12,283 nt of DNA from an uncultured Collinsella sp. Its GTDB lineage: Bacteria > Actinomycetota > Coriobacteriia > Coriobacteriales > Coriobacteriaceae. Positions 1 through 5,519 of this stretch are shown here, piece after piece. How positions within the stretch are numbered: position 1 is the first letter of the stretch; each line of letters begins with the position of its first letter. Under the pieces are notes generated by a model. The model searched no databases, was not told the origin of the DNA, and worked only from the letters and a program-made list of their open reading frames with translations. The stretch covers positions 1-12,283 of the forward strand of contig URNM01000056.1 of assembly GCA_900549185.1 (NCBI GenBank). Reading direction: 5' to 3'. Made by a program: the position numbers and the translations under genes.

Positions 1-50
1 GATCTACACTCGACTAGTCGTCGGCAGCGTCAGATGTGTATAAGAGACAG
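1..50 (+). other. Illumina Nextera adapter left on contig end
   Basis: This is synthetic sequence, not genome. It reads as the 3' end of the P5 flow-cell oligo (GATCTACAC, 1-9), an 8-base i5 index (TCGACTAG, 10-17), then TCGTCGGCAGCGTC (18-31) and the transposase mosaic end AGATGTGTATAAGAGACAG (32-50). Translated forward it gives the MCIRDR peptide, and in reverse a peptide beginning VSYTHLTLPTTS. Both are familiar adapter artefacts in protein databases. Genomic sequence starts at about base 51. Confidence 0.98.
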
Positions 51-312
51 GGGCCTGACTCCCGAGATCGCGGCAGATTCTATTTACGGCTATCTGGAGC
101 ACAAGCGCGGTGTCAAAGTGATGGCGAGCCGTCGTACGGTGAGTGTCGAGCTCGCCAACGATGAGGACTGCAGCTATCTTGACCTCGGCAAATACAACTG
201 CGTTGCCGTCATGGAGAGTCAGTCGTACACCTCGGATGGCATCTTGTTTGAGGTGACGCACACTCGCACACACCCCGAGATCTTCCATTACCGCGTCAAT
301 TCCAAGCGATAG
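51..312 (+). CDS. GntR-family regulator, C-terminal UTRA domain (5'-truncated)
   Basis: This is the last 86 residues of a transcriptional regulator, cut off by the contig end. The N-terminal winged-helix DNA-binding domain is missing. The tail resembles the end of the UTRA effector-binding domain of HutC/TreR-type GntR regulators. The visible hallmark is the final strand pattern, DGILFEVTHTRTHPEIFHYRV, close to the 'FQYTESRHRPDKFRF' ending I recall for TreR-like proteins. The apparent ATG at 34 lies inside the adapter and is not a start. The gene ends with TAG at 310-312, is followed by a strong terminator, and lies just upstream of a sugar ABC operon on the same strand, so it is a plausible local regulator of that operon. 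Family assignment is fairly secure. The effector (trehalose-6-phosphate or another sugar phosphate) is inference. Confidence 0.8.
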
Positions 313-350
313 CCGGCTAGCTCGCAGCCTGACGAGACTCATGGCCTCAA

Positions 351-405
351 AGAGAAAACGCCCGGTCAAACCGACGGTACATCGGCTTGACCGGGCGTTT
401 TCTCT
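351..405 (+). terminator. Terminator after GntR regulator gene
   Basis: Perfect 19-bp inverted repeat: 351-369 (AGAGAAAACGCCCGGTCAA) pairs with 387-405. The 17-nt loop holds an inner 4-bp stem (CCGA 371-374 with TCGG 382-385). The outer stem is A-rich on the left and T-rich on the right (GTTTTCTCT), so it can act as an intrinsic terminator in either direction. It separates the regulator gene from the ABC operon. Confidence 0.85.
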
Positions 406-423
406 GCATTAGATAACAAATAA

Positions 424-435
424 TTGTTTATACAA
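424..435. promoter_or_regulatory. TreR-like operator candidate 1
   Basis: The sequence is TTGTTTATACAA, with half-sites TTGT (424-427) and ACAA (432-435). It differs at one base from the Bacillus subtilis TreR operator TTGTATATACAA as I remember it. It lies between the UTRA-regulator terminator and the ABC operon, and overlaps a weak promoter candidate. Binding by the adjacent regulator is inference. Confidence 0.45.
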
Positions 436-452
436 AACTTGTCAAGTATCAA
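424..452 (+). promoter_or_regulatory. Candidate promoter of sugar ABC operon
   Basis: Possible -35 TTGTTT (424-429) and -10 TATCAA (447-452) with a 17-bp spacer. The spacer contains a perfect 5-1-5 palindrome, ACTTG-T-CAAGT (437-447). The match to sigma-70 consensus is modest. An alternative -10 near 490-496 (TAGTAAT) cannot be excluded. The A/T-rich 406-540 stretch is the only promoter-like sequence between the terminator at 405 and the gene at 619. Confidence 0.35.
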
Positions 453-498
453 GTTGAAATTACCGTTCACCGAAGTTTTTCTACCGCTCTAGTAATAC

Positions 499-510
499 TT
501 GTTCAAACAA
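499..510. promoter_or_regulatory. TreR-like operator candidate 2
   Basis: TTGTTCAAACAA has TTGT and ACAA half-sites in the same 4-4-4 layout as the site at 424-435. The two sites start 75 bp apart, roughly seven helical turns. That spacing would suit repression by looping or by two bound dimers. The match to the TreR consensus is 9 of 12 bases, with all mismatches in the central four. Confidence 0.35.
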
Positions 511-576
511 CTAGCCAAATAGCGTATCGTTCAAATCAGCAAAAGGGGCAAAGTCCCCGAGCCAATCTCCGAAGGC

Positions 577-595
577 GGCGGCAAAGGGTGCCGCC
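577..595 (+). promoter_or_regulatory. Leader stem-loop upstream of the binding-protein gene
   Basis: Perfect 7-bp stem GGCGGCA (577-583) / TGCCGCC (589-595) with a 5-nt loop (AAGGG). It ends 7 nt before the GAAAGGG ribosome-binding site (603-609). A weaker 4-bp hairpin, GGGG (545-548) / CCCC (555-558), precedes it. It may stabilise the transcript or modulate translation. Stem-loops at the same kind of position recur at 1967-2002 and 3741-3766. Confidence 0.5.
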
Positions 596-618
596 ACGGT
601 GTGAAAGGGTGGATTGTA

Positions 619-1935
619 ATGAAGAACGAAATGAGCAGAAGGCAGTTCCTGGGCTTTGCTGGTTCCGCGGCTGCAGTTCTTGGTCTGGGTCTCGTGGGCT
701 GCGGTGGTTCTGCCGGCTCCGGCTCCTCTGCTTCTGGTGACGCTGCCGAGGTCTACTTCCTCCAATTCAAGCCCGAGGTCGACAAGGAGTGGAAGGAGAT
801 CGCCAAGGCGTACAAGGAGGAGAAGGGCGTCGAGGTCAAGATCGTGACCGCCGCCTCCAACACCTACGAGGAGAAGCTCAAGTCCGAGATGTCCAAGAGC
901 TCCGCTCCGACCCTGTTCCAGGTCAACGGCCCCACCGGTCTTAAGAACTGGAAGGATTACTGCGCCGACCTGTCCGATACCAAGCTCCGCGGTGAGCTCA
1001 TTGACGACTCCCTGGCTCTGCAGTCCGACGGCAAGGATGTGTGCATCGACTGGGTTCAGGAGAGCTTCGGCATTATTTACAACAAGCAGCTGCTCGAGAA
1101 GGCTGGCTACAAGGCCGAGGACATCAACTCCTTCGACAAGCTGAAGGCTTGTGCCGACGACATCCAGGCCCGCAAGGATGAGCTTGGTGTCGAGGGTGCC
1201 TTCACTTCCGCCGGCATGGACGACTCCTCCAGCTGGCGCTACACCACCCACCTTGCCAACATGCCGCTCTACTACGAGTTTGAGAAGGAGCACAACCAGG
1301 AGGACGACGAGATCAAGGGTGAGTTCCTCGACAACTACAAGCAGATCTTCGACCTGTACATCACCGACTCCACCTGCGATCCTTCGCAGCTTGCTTCCAA
1401 GACCGGCGACGACGCCACCAACGAGTTCGCAACCGGCAAGGCCGTCTTCTACCAGAACGGCTCTTGGGCCTACTCTGACCTCGTCAAGGCCGGCATGACC
1501 GACGATCAGATTGGCATGATGCCCATCTACATCGGTGTTGACGGCGAGGAGAACCAGGGCCTGTGCTCCGGCGGCGAGAACTACTGGTGCGTCAGTTCCC
1601 AGGCTTCCGAGGATGCCCAGAAGGCCACCGAGGACTTCATGTATTGGTGCGTCACCGCTGACACCCCGACCAGCATCATCGCCGACAAGATGGGTCTGAC
1701 CGCTCCGTTCAAGAGCGCCAAGGAGACCACCAACGTCTTCTCGCAGCAGGCCGTTGCCATGGCCAAGGACGGCAAGAAGACCGTCGCTTGGGACTTCGTT
1801 TACATCCCCTCCGAGGAGTGGAAGAAGAACCTCAAGCAGGCTCTCATCGCTTATGCTGCCGACAACACCAAGTGGGACGGCGTCAAGAACGCCTTCGTTG
1901 ATGGCTGGAAGACCGAGAAGGCCGCTTCCGAGTAA
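619..1935 (+). CDS. Sugar ABC transporter substrate-binding lipoprotein (Tat-type)
   Basis: Extracellular binding protein (MalE-like, solute-binding family 1) that captures a sugar and hands it to the permeases encoded downstream. The 438-residue product starts at ATG 619, 9 nt after the AAAGGG at 604-609. The in-frame GTG at 601 would include the ribosome-binding site in the coding region, so I rejected it. The signal has a twin-arginine motif (SRRQFLGF, residues 6-13), a hydrophobic stretch, and a lipobox LVGC with the lipid-modified Cys at 28. A Gly/Ser-rich tether follows, then the periplasmic-binding-like fold. Segments such as FQVNGP, GKAVFYQNGSWAY and GLCSGGENYWC resemble gut-bacterial oligosaccharide binding proteins. 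Codon use is strongly biased (GAC, AAG, TCC), suggesting high expression. The ligand cannot be read from sequence; a maltodextrin, trehalose or other alpha-glucoside fits the neighbourhood. Confidence 0.93.
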   Translation: MKNEMSRRQFLGFAGSAAAVLGLGLVGCGGSAGSGSSASGDAAEVYFLQFKPEVDKEWKEIAKAYKEEKGVEVKIVTAASNTYEEKLKSEMSKSSAPTLFQVNGPTGLKNWKDYCADLSDTKLRGELIDDSLALQSDGKDVCIDWVQESFGIIYNKQLLEKAGYKAEDINSFDKLKACADDIQARKDELGVEGAFTSAGMDDSSSWRYTTHLANMPLYYEFEKEHNQEDDEIKGEFLDNYKQIFDLYITDSTCDPSQLASKTGDDATNEFATGKAVFYQNGSWAYSDLVKAGMTDDQIGMMPIYIGVDGEENQGLCSGGENYWCVSSQASEDAQKATEDFMYWCVTADTPTSIIADKMGLTAPFKSAKETTNVFSQQAVAMAKDGKKTVAWDFVYIPSEEWKKNLKQALIAYAADNTKWDGVKNAFVDGWKTEKAASE

Positions 1936-1966
1936 GCAGTTGCTGCCCAAGCTATCTGATTAGCGA

Positions 1967-2002
1967 CAGGGGGCGGGCAGACGTTGGTTTGCCCGCCCCC
2001 TG
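1967..2002 (+). promoter_or_regulatory. Intercistronic stem-loop between binding protein and permease genes
   Basis: Perfect 13-bp stem CAGGGGGCGGGCA (1967-1979) / TGCCCGCCCCCTG (1990-2002) with a 10-nt loop. No U-tract follows; the sequence runs straight into GCATATTGAAAGG and the permease ATG. It is better read as a 3'-end stabiliser or partial attenuator than as a full terminator. That would make more binding protein than permease, a known pattern in malE-malF-type operons. Confidence 0.75.
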
Positions 2003-2022
2003 CATATTGAAAGGACCCTTTT

Positions 2023-2877
2023 ATGGGCAAAGCACTCAAGCGCTGGTGGCCGCTCTTTATGCTGCCCACGTGCCTGGCGTTTATGATCGGGTTCGTGATC
2101 CCTTTTATCCAGGGCTTCTATCTCTCGTTCTGCCAGTTTATTATCATTAGTAACGCGCACTTTGTCGGTATCGAGAACTACGTGCGCGCGCTGTCCGATC
2201 CGCAGTTCTCCACGTCGTTCTTCTTTACCGTGGCGTTTGCCTTCCTGTCGACGGTGCTCATCAACGTGATCGCCCTGGCCATTGCGCAGGCGCTCACCCG
2301 CAAGGCGCTCAAAGGCACCAACATCTTCCGTACGATCTTCTTTATGCCTAACCTGATCGGCGGCATCGTGCTGGGCTACATTTGGCAGATTCTGATCAAC
2401 TGCCTGCTCTCCAACGTGGGCGCCCAGCTCATCGCCCTTAACTCTGCTGCTGGCTTCTGGGGCCTTATCATCCTGACCCTGTGGCAGCAGGTCGGCTACA
2501 TGATGATCATCTACATCGCTGGTCTGCAGTCCATTCCGTCCGACTACATCGAGGCCGCCAAGGTCGACGGTGCCACGGCATGGCAGACGTTTTGGAAGGT
2601 TAAGATCCCTAACCTGATGCCGACCATCACCATCTGCCTGTTCCTGTCCATCACCAACGGCTTTAAGCTGTTCGACCAGAACCTCGCCCTTACCGGCGGC
2701 GCCCCCGCGCACTCCACCGAGATGCTCGCCCTGAACATCTACAACACGTTCTATTCGCGTGCCGGTATCGCATGGCAGGGTATCGGTCAGGCCAAGGCGG
2801 TTATCTTCTGCATCCTGGTCGTAGCCATCTCCATGATTCAGCTTAAGGCCACGAGGTCCAAGGAGGTGCAGCAGTAA
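2023..2877 (+). CDS. Sugar ABC transporter permease, MalF-type
   Basis: First membrane subunit of the importer, 284 residues, in the inner-membrane family of binding-protein-dependent permeases. Six hydrophobic segments are visible at roughly residues 10-36, 66-90, 104-128, 144-168, 198-215 and 256-275. The cytoplasmic EAA loop that docks on the ATPase is clear: E177-A178-A179, G183, then I195-P196 (EAAKVDGATAWQTFWKVKIP). The start ATG is preceded by GAAAGG at 2009-2014. Its TAA stop (2875-2877) shares one base with the ATG of the next permease, so the two are translationally coupled. It lacks the long N-terminal extension of E. coli MalF, as is usual for this shorter CUT1 class. Confidence 0.95.
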   Translation: MGKALKRWWPLFMLPTCLAFMIGFVIPFIQGFYLSFCQFIIISNAHFVGIENYVRALSDPQFSTSFFFTVAFAFLSTVLINVIALAIAQALTRKALKGTNIFRTIFFMPNLIGGIVLGYIWQILINCLLSNVGAQLIALNSAAGFWGLIILTLWQQVGYMMIIYIAGLQSIPSDYIEAAKVDGATAWQTFWKVKIPNLMPTITICLFLSITNGFKLFDQNLALTGGAPAHSTEMLALNIYNTFYSRAGIAWQGIGQAKAVIFCILVVAISMIQLKATRSKEVQQ

Positions 2878-3716
2878 TGAAACGCGATAAGGTTATCAAT
2901 CGCGCGCTCTCGATTTTCTTTACGATTCTGTCGCTCGCGTGGATCTACCCCGTGTTCATGATTGCGCTCAATTCCTTTAAAAAGGCAACTGCAATCAGCA
3001 CCACCACGGCATTCGATCTGCTCACGCCCGAGACGTTCAACGGCCTCGCAAACTACATGCACGCCCTTAACGAGCAGGGCTTTGCCTCGGCATTTATGTA
3101 CTCGCTCATCATCACGGTCACGTCGGTCGTTCTGATCTTGGTGTGCTGCTCCATGTGCGCTTGGTACGTAGTGCGCGTCAACAGCAAGATCTCGAACTTC
3201 TTCTATTACCTGTTCGTGTTCTCGATGGTCGTACCGTTCCAGATGCTCATGTTCACGCTGTCCAATTTGGCGGACCGCATCGGCTTCAACACGCCGTTCA
3301 ACATCTGCTTTATCTACCTTGGCTTTGGCGCGGGCCTGGCGGTCTTTATGTTCGCCGGCTTTGTAAAGAACATCCCGCTCGAGATCGAAGAGGCGGCCAT
3401 GATTGATGGCTGCAACCCGGTCCAGGTGTTCTTTAAGATCGTCCTCCCTATCATGAAGCCCACCTATCTTTCGGTCGGCATTCTCGAGACCATGTGGGTC
3501 TGGAACGACTACCTGCTGCCCTACCTTACGCTCGACTCCACCAAGTACAGGACCATTCCTATCTTGATCCAGTACTTCCGCGGCGGCTACGGCCACGTCG
3601 AGCTCGGCCCCATGATGGCTTGCATCATGATGGTCGTTGTCCCCATCGTCGTCATGTATATCCTTTGCCAGAAGTACATCATCGACGGCGTGGTGGCAGG
3701 TGCCGTCAAGGGCTGA
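2877..3716 (+). CDS. Sugar ABC transporter permease, MalG-type
   Basis: Second membrane subunit, 279 residues, which pairs with the upstream permease to form the transport channel. Six hydrophobic segments lie at about residues 10-32, 72-100, 107-127, 141-164, 190-210 and 240-265. The EAA motif is E172-A173-A174 with G178 and the following IVLP (EEAAMIDGCNPVQVFFKIVLP). The N-terminal YPVFMIALNSFK stretch is typical of the MalG side of CUT1 transporters. The start overlaps the preceding stop codon (TAATG), so no separate ribosome-binding site is needed. A 67-bp gap with a stem-loop separates it from the ATPase gene. Confidence 0.95.
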   Translation: MKRDKVINRALSIFFTILSLAWIYPVFMIALNSFKKATAISTTTAFDLLTPETFNGLANYMHALNEQGFASAFMYSLIITVTSVVLILVCCSMCAWYVVRVNSKISNFFYYLFVFSMVVPFQMLMFTLSNLADRIGFNTPFNICFIYLGFGAGLAVFMFAGFVKNIPLEIEEAAMIDGCNPVQVFFKIVLPIMKPTYLSVGILETMWVWNDYLLPYLTLDSTKYRTIPILIQYFRGGYGHVELGPMMACIMMVVVPIVVMYILCQKYIIDGVVAGAVKG

Positions 3717-3740
3717 TGCCGTAACTGTTTTGCAAGTTTC

Positions 3741-3766
3741 TGCGGCGCCCTCAACATGGTGCCGCA
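3741..3766 (+). promoter_or_regulatory. Intercistronic stem-loop upstream of the ATPase gene
   Basis: 9-bp stem TGCGGCGCC (3741-3749) / GGTGCCGCA (3758-3766), with one G-U pair and an 8-nt loop. It runs directly into GCATATCGAAAGG, which is 12 of 13 identical to the sequence after the 1967-2002 hairpin. There is no U-tract, so termination here is unlikely to be efficient. The likely role is mRNA stability or setting the level of the ATPase. Confidence 0.6.
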
Positions 3767-3783
3767 TATCGAAAGGTAAAGAC

Positions 3784-4983
3784 ATGGCCGAGATCGTTCT
3801 CAAACATGTTCAGAAGGTGTATCCCAACACCGAGTCCAAAAAGAAGGGCTTCTTTGGCAAAAAGAAGAAGACCGAGGAGAAGAAGCACAACCTCAAGGTT
3901 ACCGAGGATGGCGTGCTCGCTGTTGAGGACTTTAACCTCACCGTTCACGACCAGGAGTTCGTCGTCCTCGTTGGCCCGTCTGGCTGCGGTAAGTCCACGA
4001 CGATGCGCATGGTTGCTGGCCTGGAGGACATCACCTCGGGTGACGTGTTCATCGACGGCAAGCGCGTCAACGACGTCGCTCCCAAGGACCGCGACATCGC
4101 CATGGTGTTCCAGAGCTACGCTCTGTACCCCAACATGACGGTGTACGAGAACATGGCGTTTACGCTTGAGCTCAAGAAGGTCCCCAAGGACGAGATCGAC
4201 CGCAAGGTTCGCTCCGCTGCCGAGATCTTGGGTATCACCGAGTACCTCGACCGTAAGCCCAAGGCGCTTTCGGGCGGCCAGCGTCAGCGTGTCGCTATCG
4301 GCCGCGCCATCGTGCGTGATCCTAAGGTCTTCTTGATGGACGAGCCGCTGTCCAACCTGGACGCCAAGCTGCGTAACCAGATGCGTGCCGAGCTCATCAA
4401 GCTGCGCCATGAGATCAAGGGCACGTTCATCTACGTCACCCACGACCAGACCGAGGCCATGACCCTCGGCGATCGCATTGTGGTCATGAAGGACGGCGTC
4501 GTCCAGCAGATCGCCACCCCGCAGGAGGTCTTCAACCATCCCGCGAACATCTTCGTTGCCGGCTTTATCGGCGTGCCGCAGATGAACTTCTTCGATGCCC
4601 AGCTGGTGCGCTCGGGCAACGGCTTCACCGTCAAGACCGAGGATATGAACGTGGCGCTCGCCCCCGAGACCTGCTCTCAGCTTGCTCTCAACTGGGACGG
4701 CGGCGACGTGAAGGAGATTACGGCCGGCGTGCGCCCCGAGCAGATTCTGCTTGCCGACAAGGGCGAGGAGGGTGCGCTCCAGGGTACCGTCGAGGTGACC
4801 GAGCTCATGGGTTCGACCGAGCATGTCCACGTGACCGCTCCCGACGGCCAGTTCGTCCTGATCATTCCCGTTGTCGACCTTGAGGCCAAGGGTGCGCTCA
4901 AGGCTGGCGACACCATCTGGTTCAAGTTTGAGAAGAACGCGACCCATCTCTTCGATAAGGTGTCCGGCAAGAACCTTATCTAG
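3784..4983 (+). CDS. ugpC: ABC transporter ATP-binding protein, UgpC/MsmK/MalK-type
   Basis: Cytoplasmic ATPase that powers the importer, 399 residues. All nucleotide-binding motifs are intact: Walker A GPSGCGKST (64-72), Q-loop Q110, signature LSGGQ (162-166), Walker B with D186-E187, and switch H220. The C-terminal part, from about residue 250, is the MalK-type regulatory/TOBE region (GVRPEQILL). The start at ATG 3784 follows GAAAGG at 3771-3776. The longer in-frame ORF beginning at 3637 overlaps the permease gene in another frame and is not used. Residues about 16-42 form a Lys-rich insertion before the first conserved strand, absent from E. coli MalK. ATPases of this class often serve several importers. 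The symbol is a family name, and the substrate is not glycerol phosphate by implication. Confidence 0.95.
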   Translation: MAEIVLKHVQKVYPNTESKKKGFFGKKKKTEEKKHNLKVTEDGVLAVEDFNLTVHDQEFVVLVGPSGCGKSTTMRMVAGLEDITSGDVFIDGKRVNDVAPKDRDIAMVFQSYALYPNMTVYENMAFTLELKKVPKDEIDRKVRSAAEILGITEYLDRKPKALSGGQRQRVAIGRAIVRDPKVFLMDEPLSNLDAKLRNQMRAELIKLRHEIKGTFIYVTHDQTEAMTLGDRIVVMKDGVVQQIATPQEVFNHPANIFVAGFIGVPQMNFFDAQLVRSGNGFTVKTEDMNVALAPETCSQLALNWDGGDVKEITAGVRPEQILLADKGEEGALQGTVEVTELMGSTEHVHVTAPDGQFVLIIPVVDLEAKGALKAGDTIWFKFEKNATHLFDKVSGKNLI

Positions 4984-5051
4984 GCCCGGTGCATCCAGGC
5001 CCTCCCTTTGGGCGACTGCGGCTTTGCCATCCTTTTGCCGTGGTCACATAT

Positions 5052-5095
5052 AAGGCTCCCCTCCCGTCCACTGGGCGAGAGGGGAGCCTTTCTTT
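5052..5095 (+). terminator. Terminator of the sugar ABC operon
   Basis: Perfect 12-bp stem AAGGCTCCCCTC (5052-5063) / GAGGGGAGCCTT (5079-5090) with a 15-nt loop. The T-rich tail TTTCTTT overlaps the end of the stem. It lies 69 nt after the ATPase stop codon. The sequence between (4984-5051) shows no other feature. Confidence 0.88.
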
Positions 5096-5122
5096 ATGAC
5101 GGGGTTGTCTGGTCGGTCGTTT

Positions 5123-5420
5123 GTCTCGATTTGTAACAAGTAGAGGATCGAATTGGCTTTAGATGTTACAGAACGAGATTGAGTTGAGCCGCCTGTCCTT
5201 CCGTCTCGATCTGTAACACGAAGGACTGATTTCGGTAGTTACCTGTTACAGAACGAGATTGTTTTAGCCGGCTTATCCATTTGTCTCGATCTGTAACAGT
5301 AAGGGCGGATTTCGGACATTAGATGTTACAGATTGAGATGAACCCTGGGGAAAGGACCGGTTTGTCTCGATCTGTAACAGGTGGGACCGTTTTGGCCGAG
5401 TAGGTGTTACAGATTGAGAC
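5123..5420. repeat. Array of four 57-nt hairpin repeats (eight alternating 16-bp boxes)
   Basis: Four units, each a 16-bp left arm, a 25-nt loop and a 16-bp inverted right arm: 5123-5179, 5203-5259, 5283-5339 and 5364-5420. Unit starts are 80, 80 and 81 bp apart, with 23, 23 and 24 nt between units. Left arms read GTCTCGATCTGTAACA (unit 1 has T for C at position 9). Right arms read TGTTACAGAACGAGAT in units 1-2 and TGTTACAGATTGAGAY in units 3-4. Seen as single boxes, RTCTCRWTCTGTAACA occurs eight times with alternating orientation about every 40 bp. Loops are partly conserved around a GATTTCGG core. The array fills the gap between two convergent operons, between their terminators. It has no credible coding sequence, and I do not recognise the family. 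REP/BIME-like elements, a protein-binding array or a structured RNA are all possible. Confidence 0.93.
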
Positions 5421-5458
5421 GGTTTAGTCGAGGCGGGCCACGGGCAACACACGGGCAC

Positions 5459-5492
5459 AAAAAAACGGAGCCGTGTTGCCACGACTCCGTTT
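5459..5492 (-). terminator. Terminator of the glgP transcript
   Basis: On the minus strand, AAACGGAG (5492-5485) pairs with CTCCGTTT (5470-5463). An inner 4-bp stem (CGTG/CACG) lies beyond a one-base mismatch. The stem is followed by a run of seven T residues (the A-run at 5459-5465 on the plus strand). It begins 28 nt after the glgP stop, so it terminates transcription coming from the right, facing the ABC-operon terminator. Confidence 0.88.
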
Positions 5493-5519
5493 CTCAAGAG
5501 GATGGGTAAGGGGAATGGG

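Noticed and set aside
34..312. ORF starting at ATG 34 as a complete 92-residue protein
   Set aside because: The first six residues (MCIRDR) are translated adapter. Only the part from base 51 is genomic, and it is a gene fragment.
4..369. Minus-strand ORF across the contig end
   Set aside because: It is antisense to the regulator fragment and runs into the adapter, giving the VSYTHLTLPTTS artefact at its C-terminus.
511..1950. Minus-strand ORF of 479 codons opposite the binding-protein gene
   Set aside because: It is a shadow ORF with Leu/Val/Gly-rich composition, and the plus strand encodes a clear lipoprotein there.
3637..3783. N-terminal extension of the ATPase gene to 3637
   Set aside because: It overlaps the permease gene out of frame and crosses the stem-loop and ribosome-binding site that precede ATG 3784.
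5123..5420. CRISPR array
   Set aside because: Repeats are 16 bp and alternate in orientation, spacers are partly similar to each other, and no cas gene is present.
5273..5497. Minus-strand 74-residue ORF with a repeated LLQIETN motif
   Set aside because: The repeated peptide is only the translation of the palindromic boxes in one frame, and the ORF also spans the glgP terminator.
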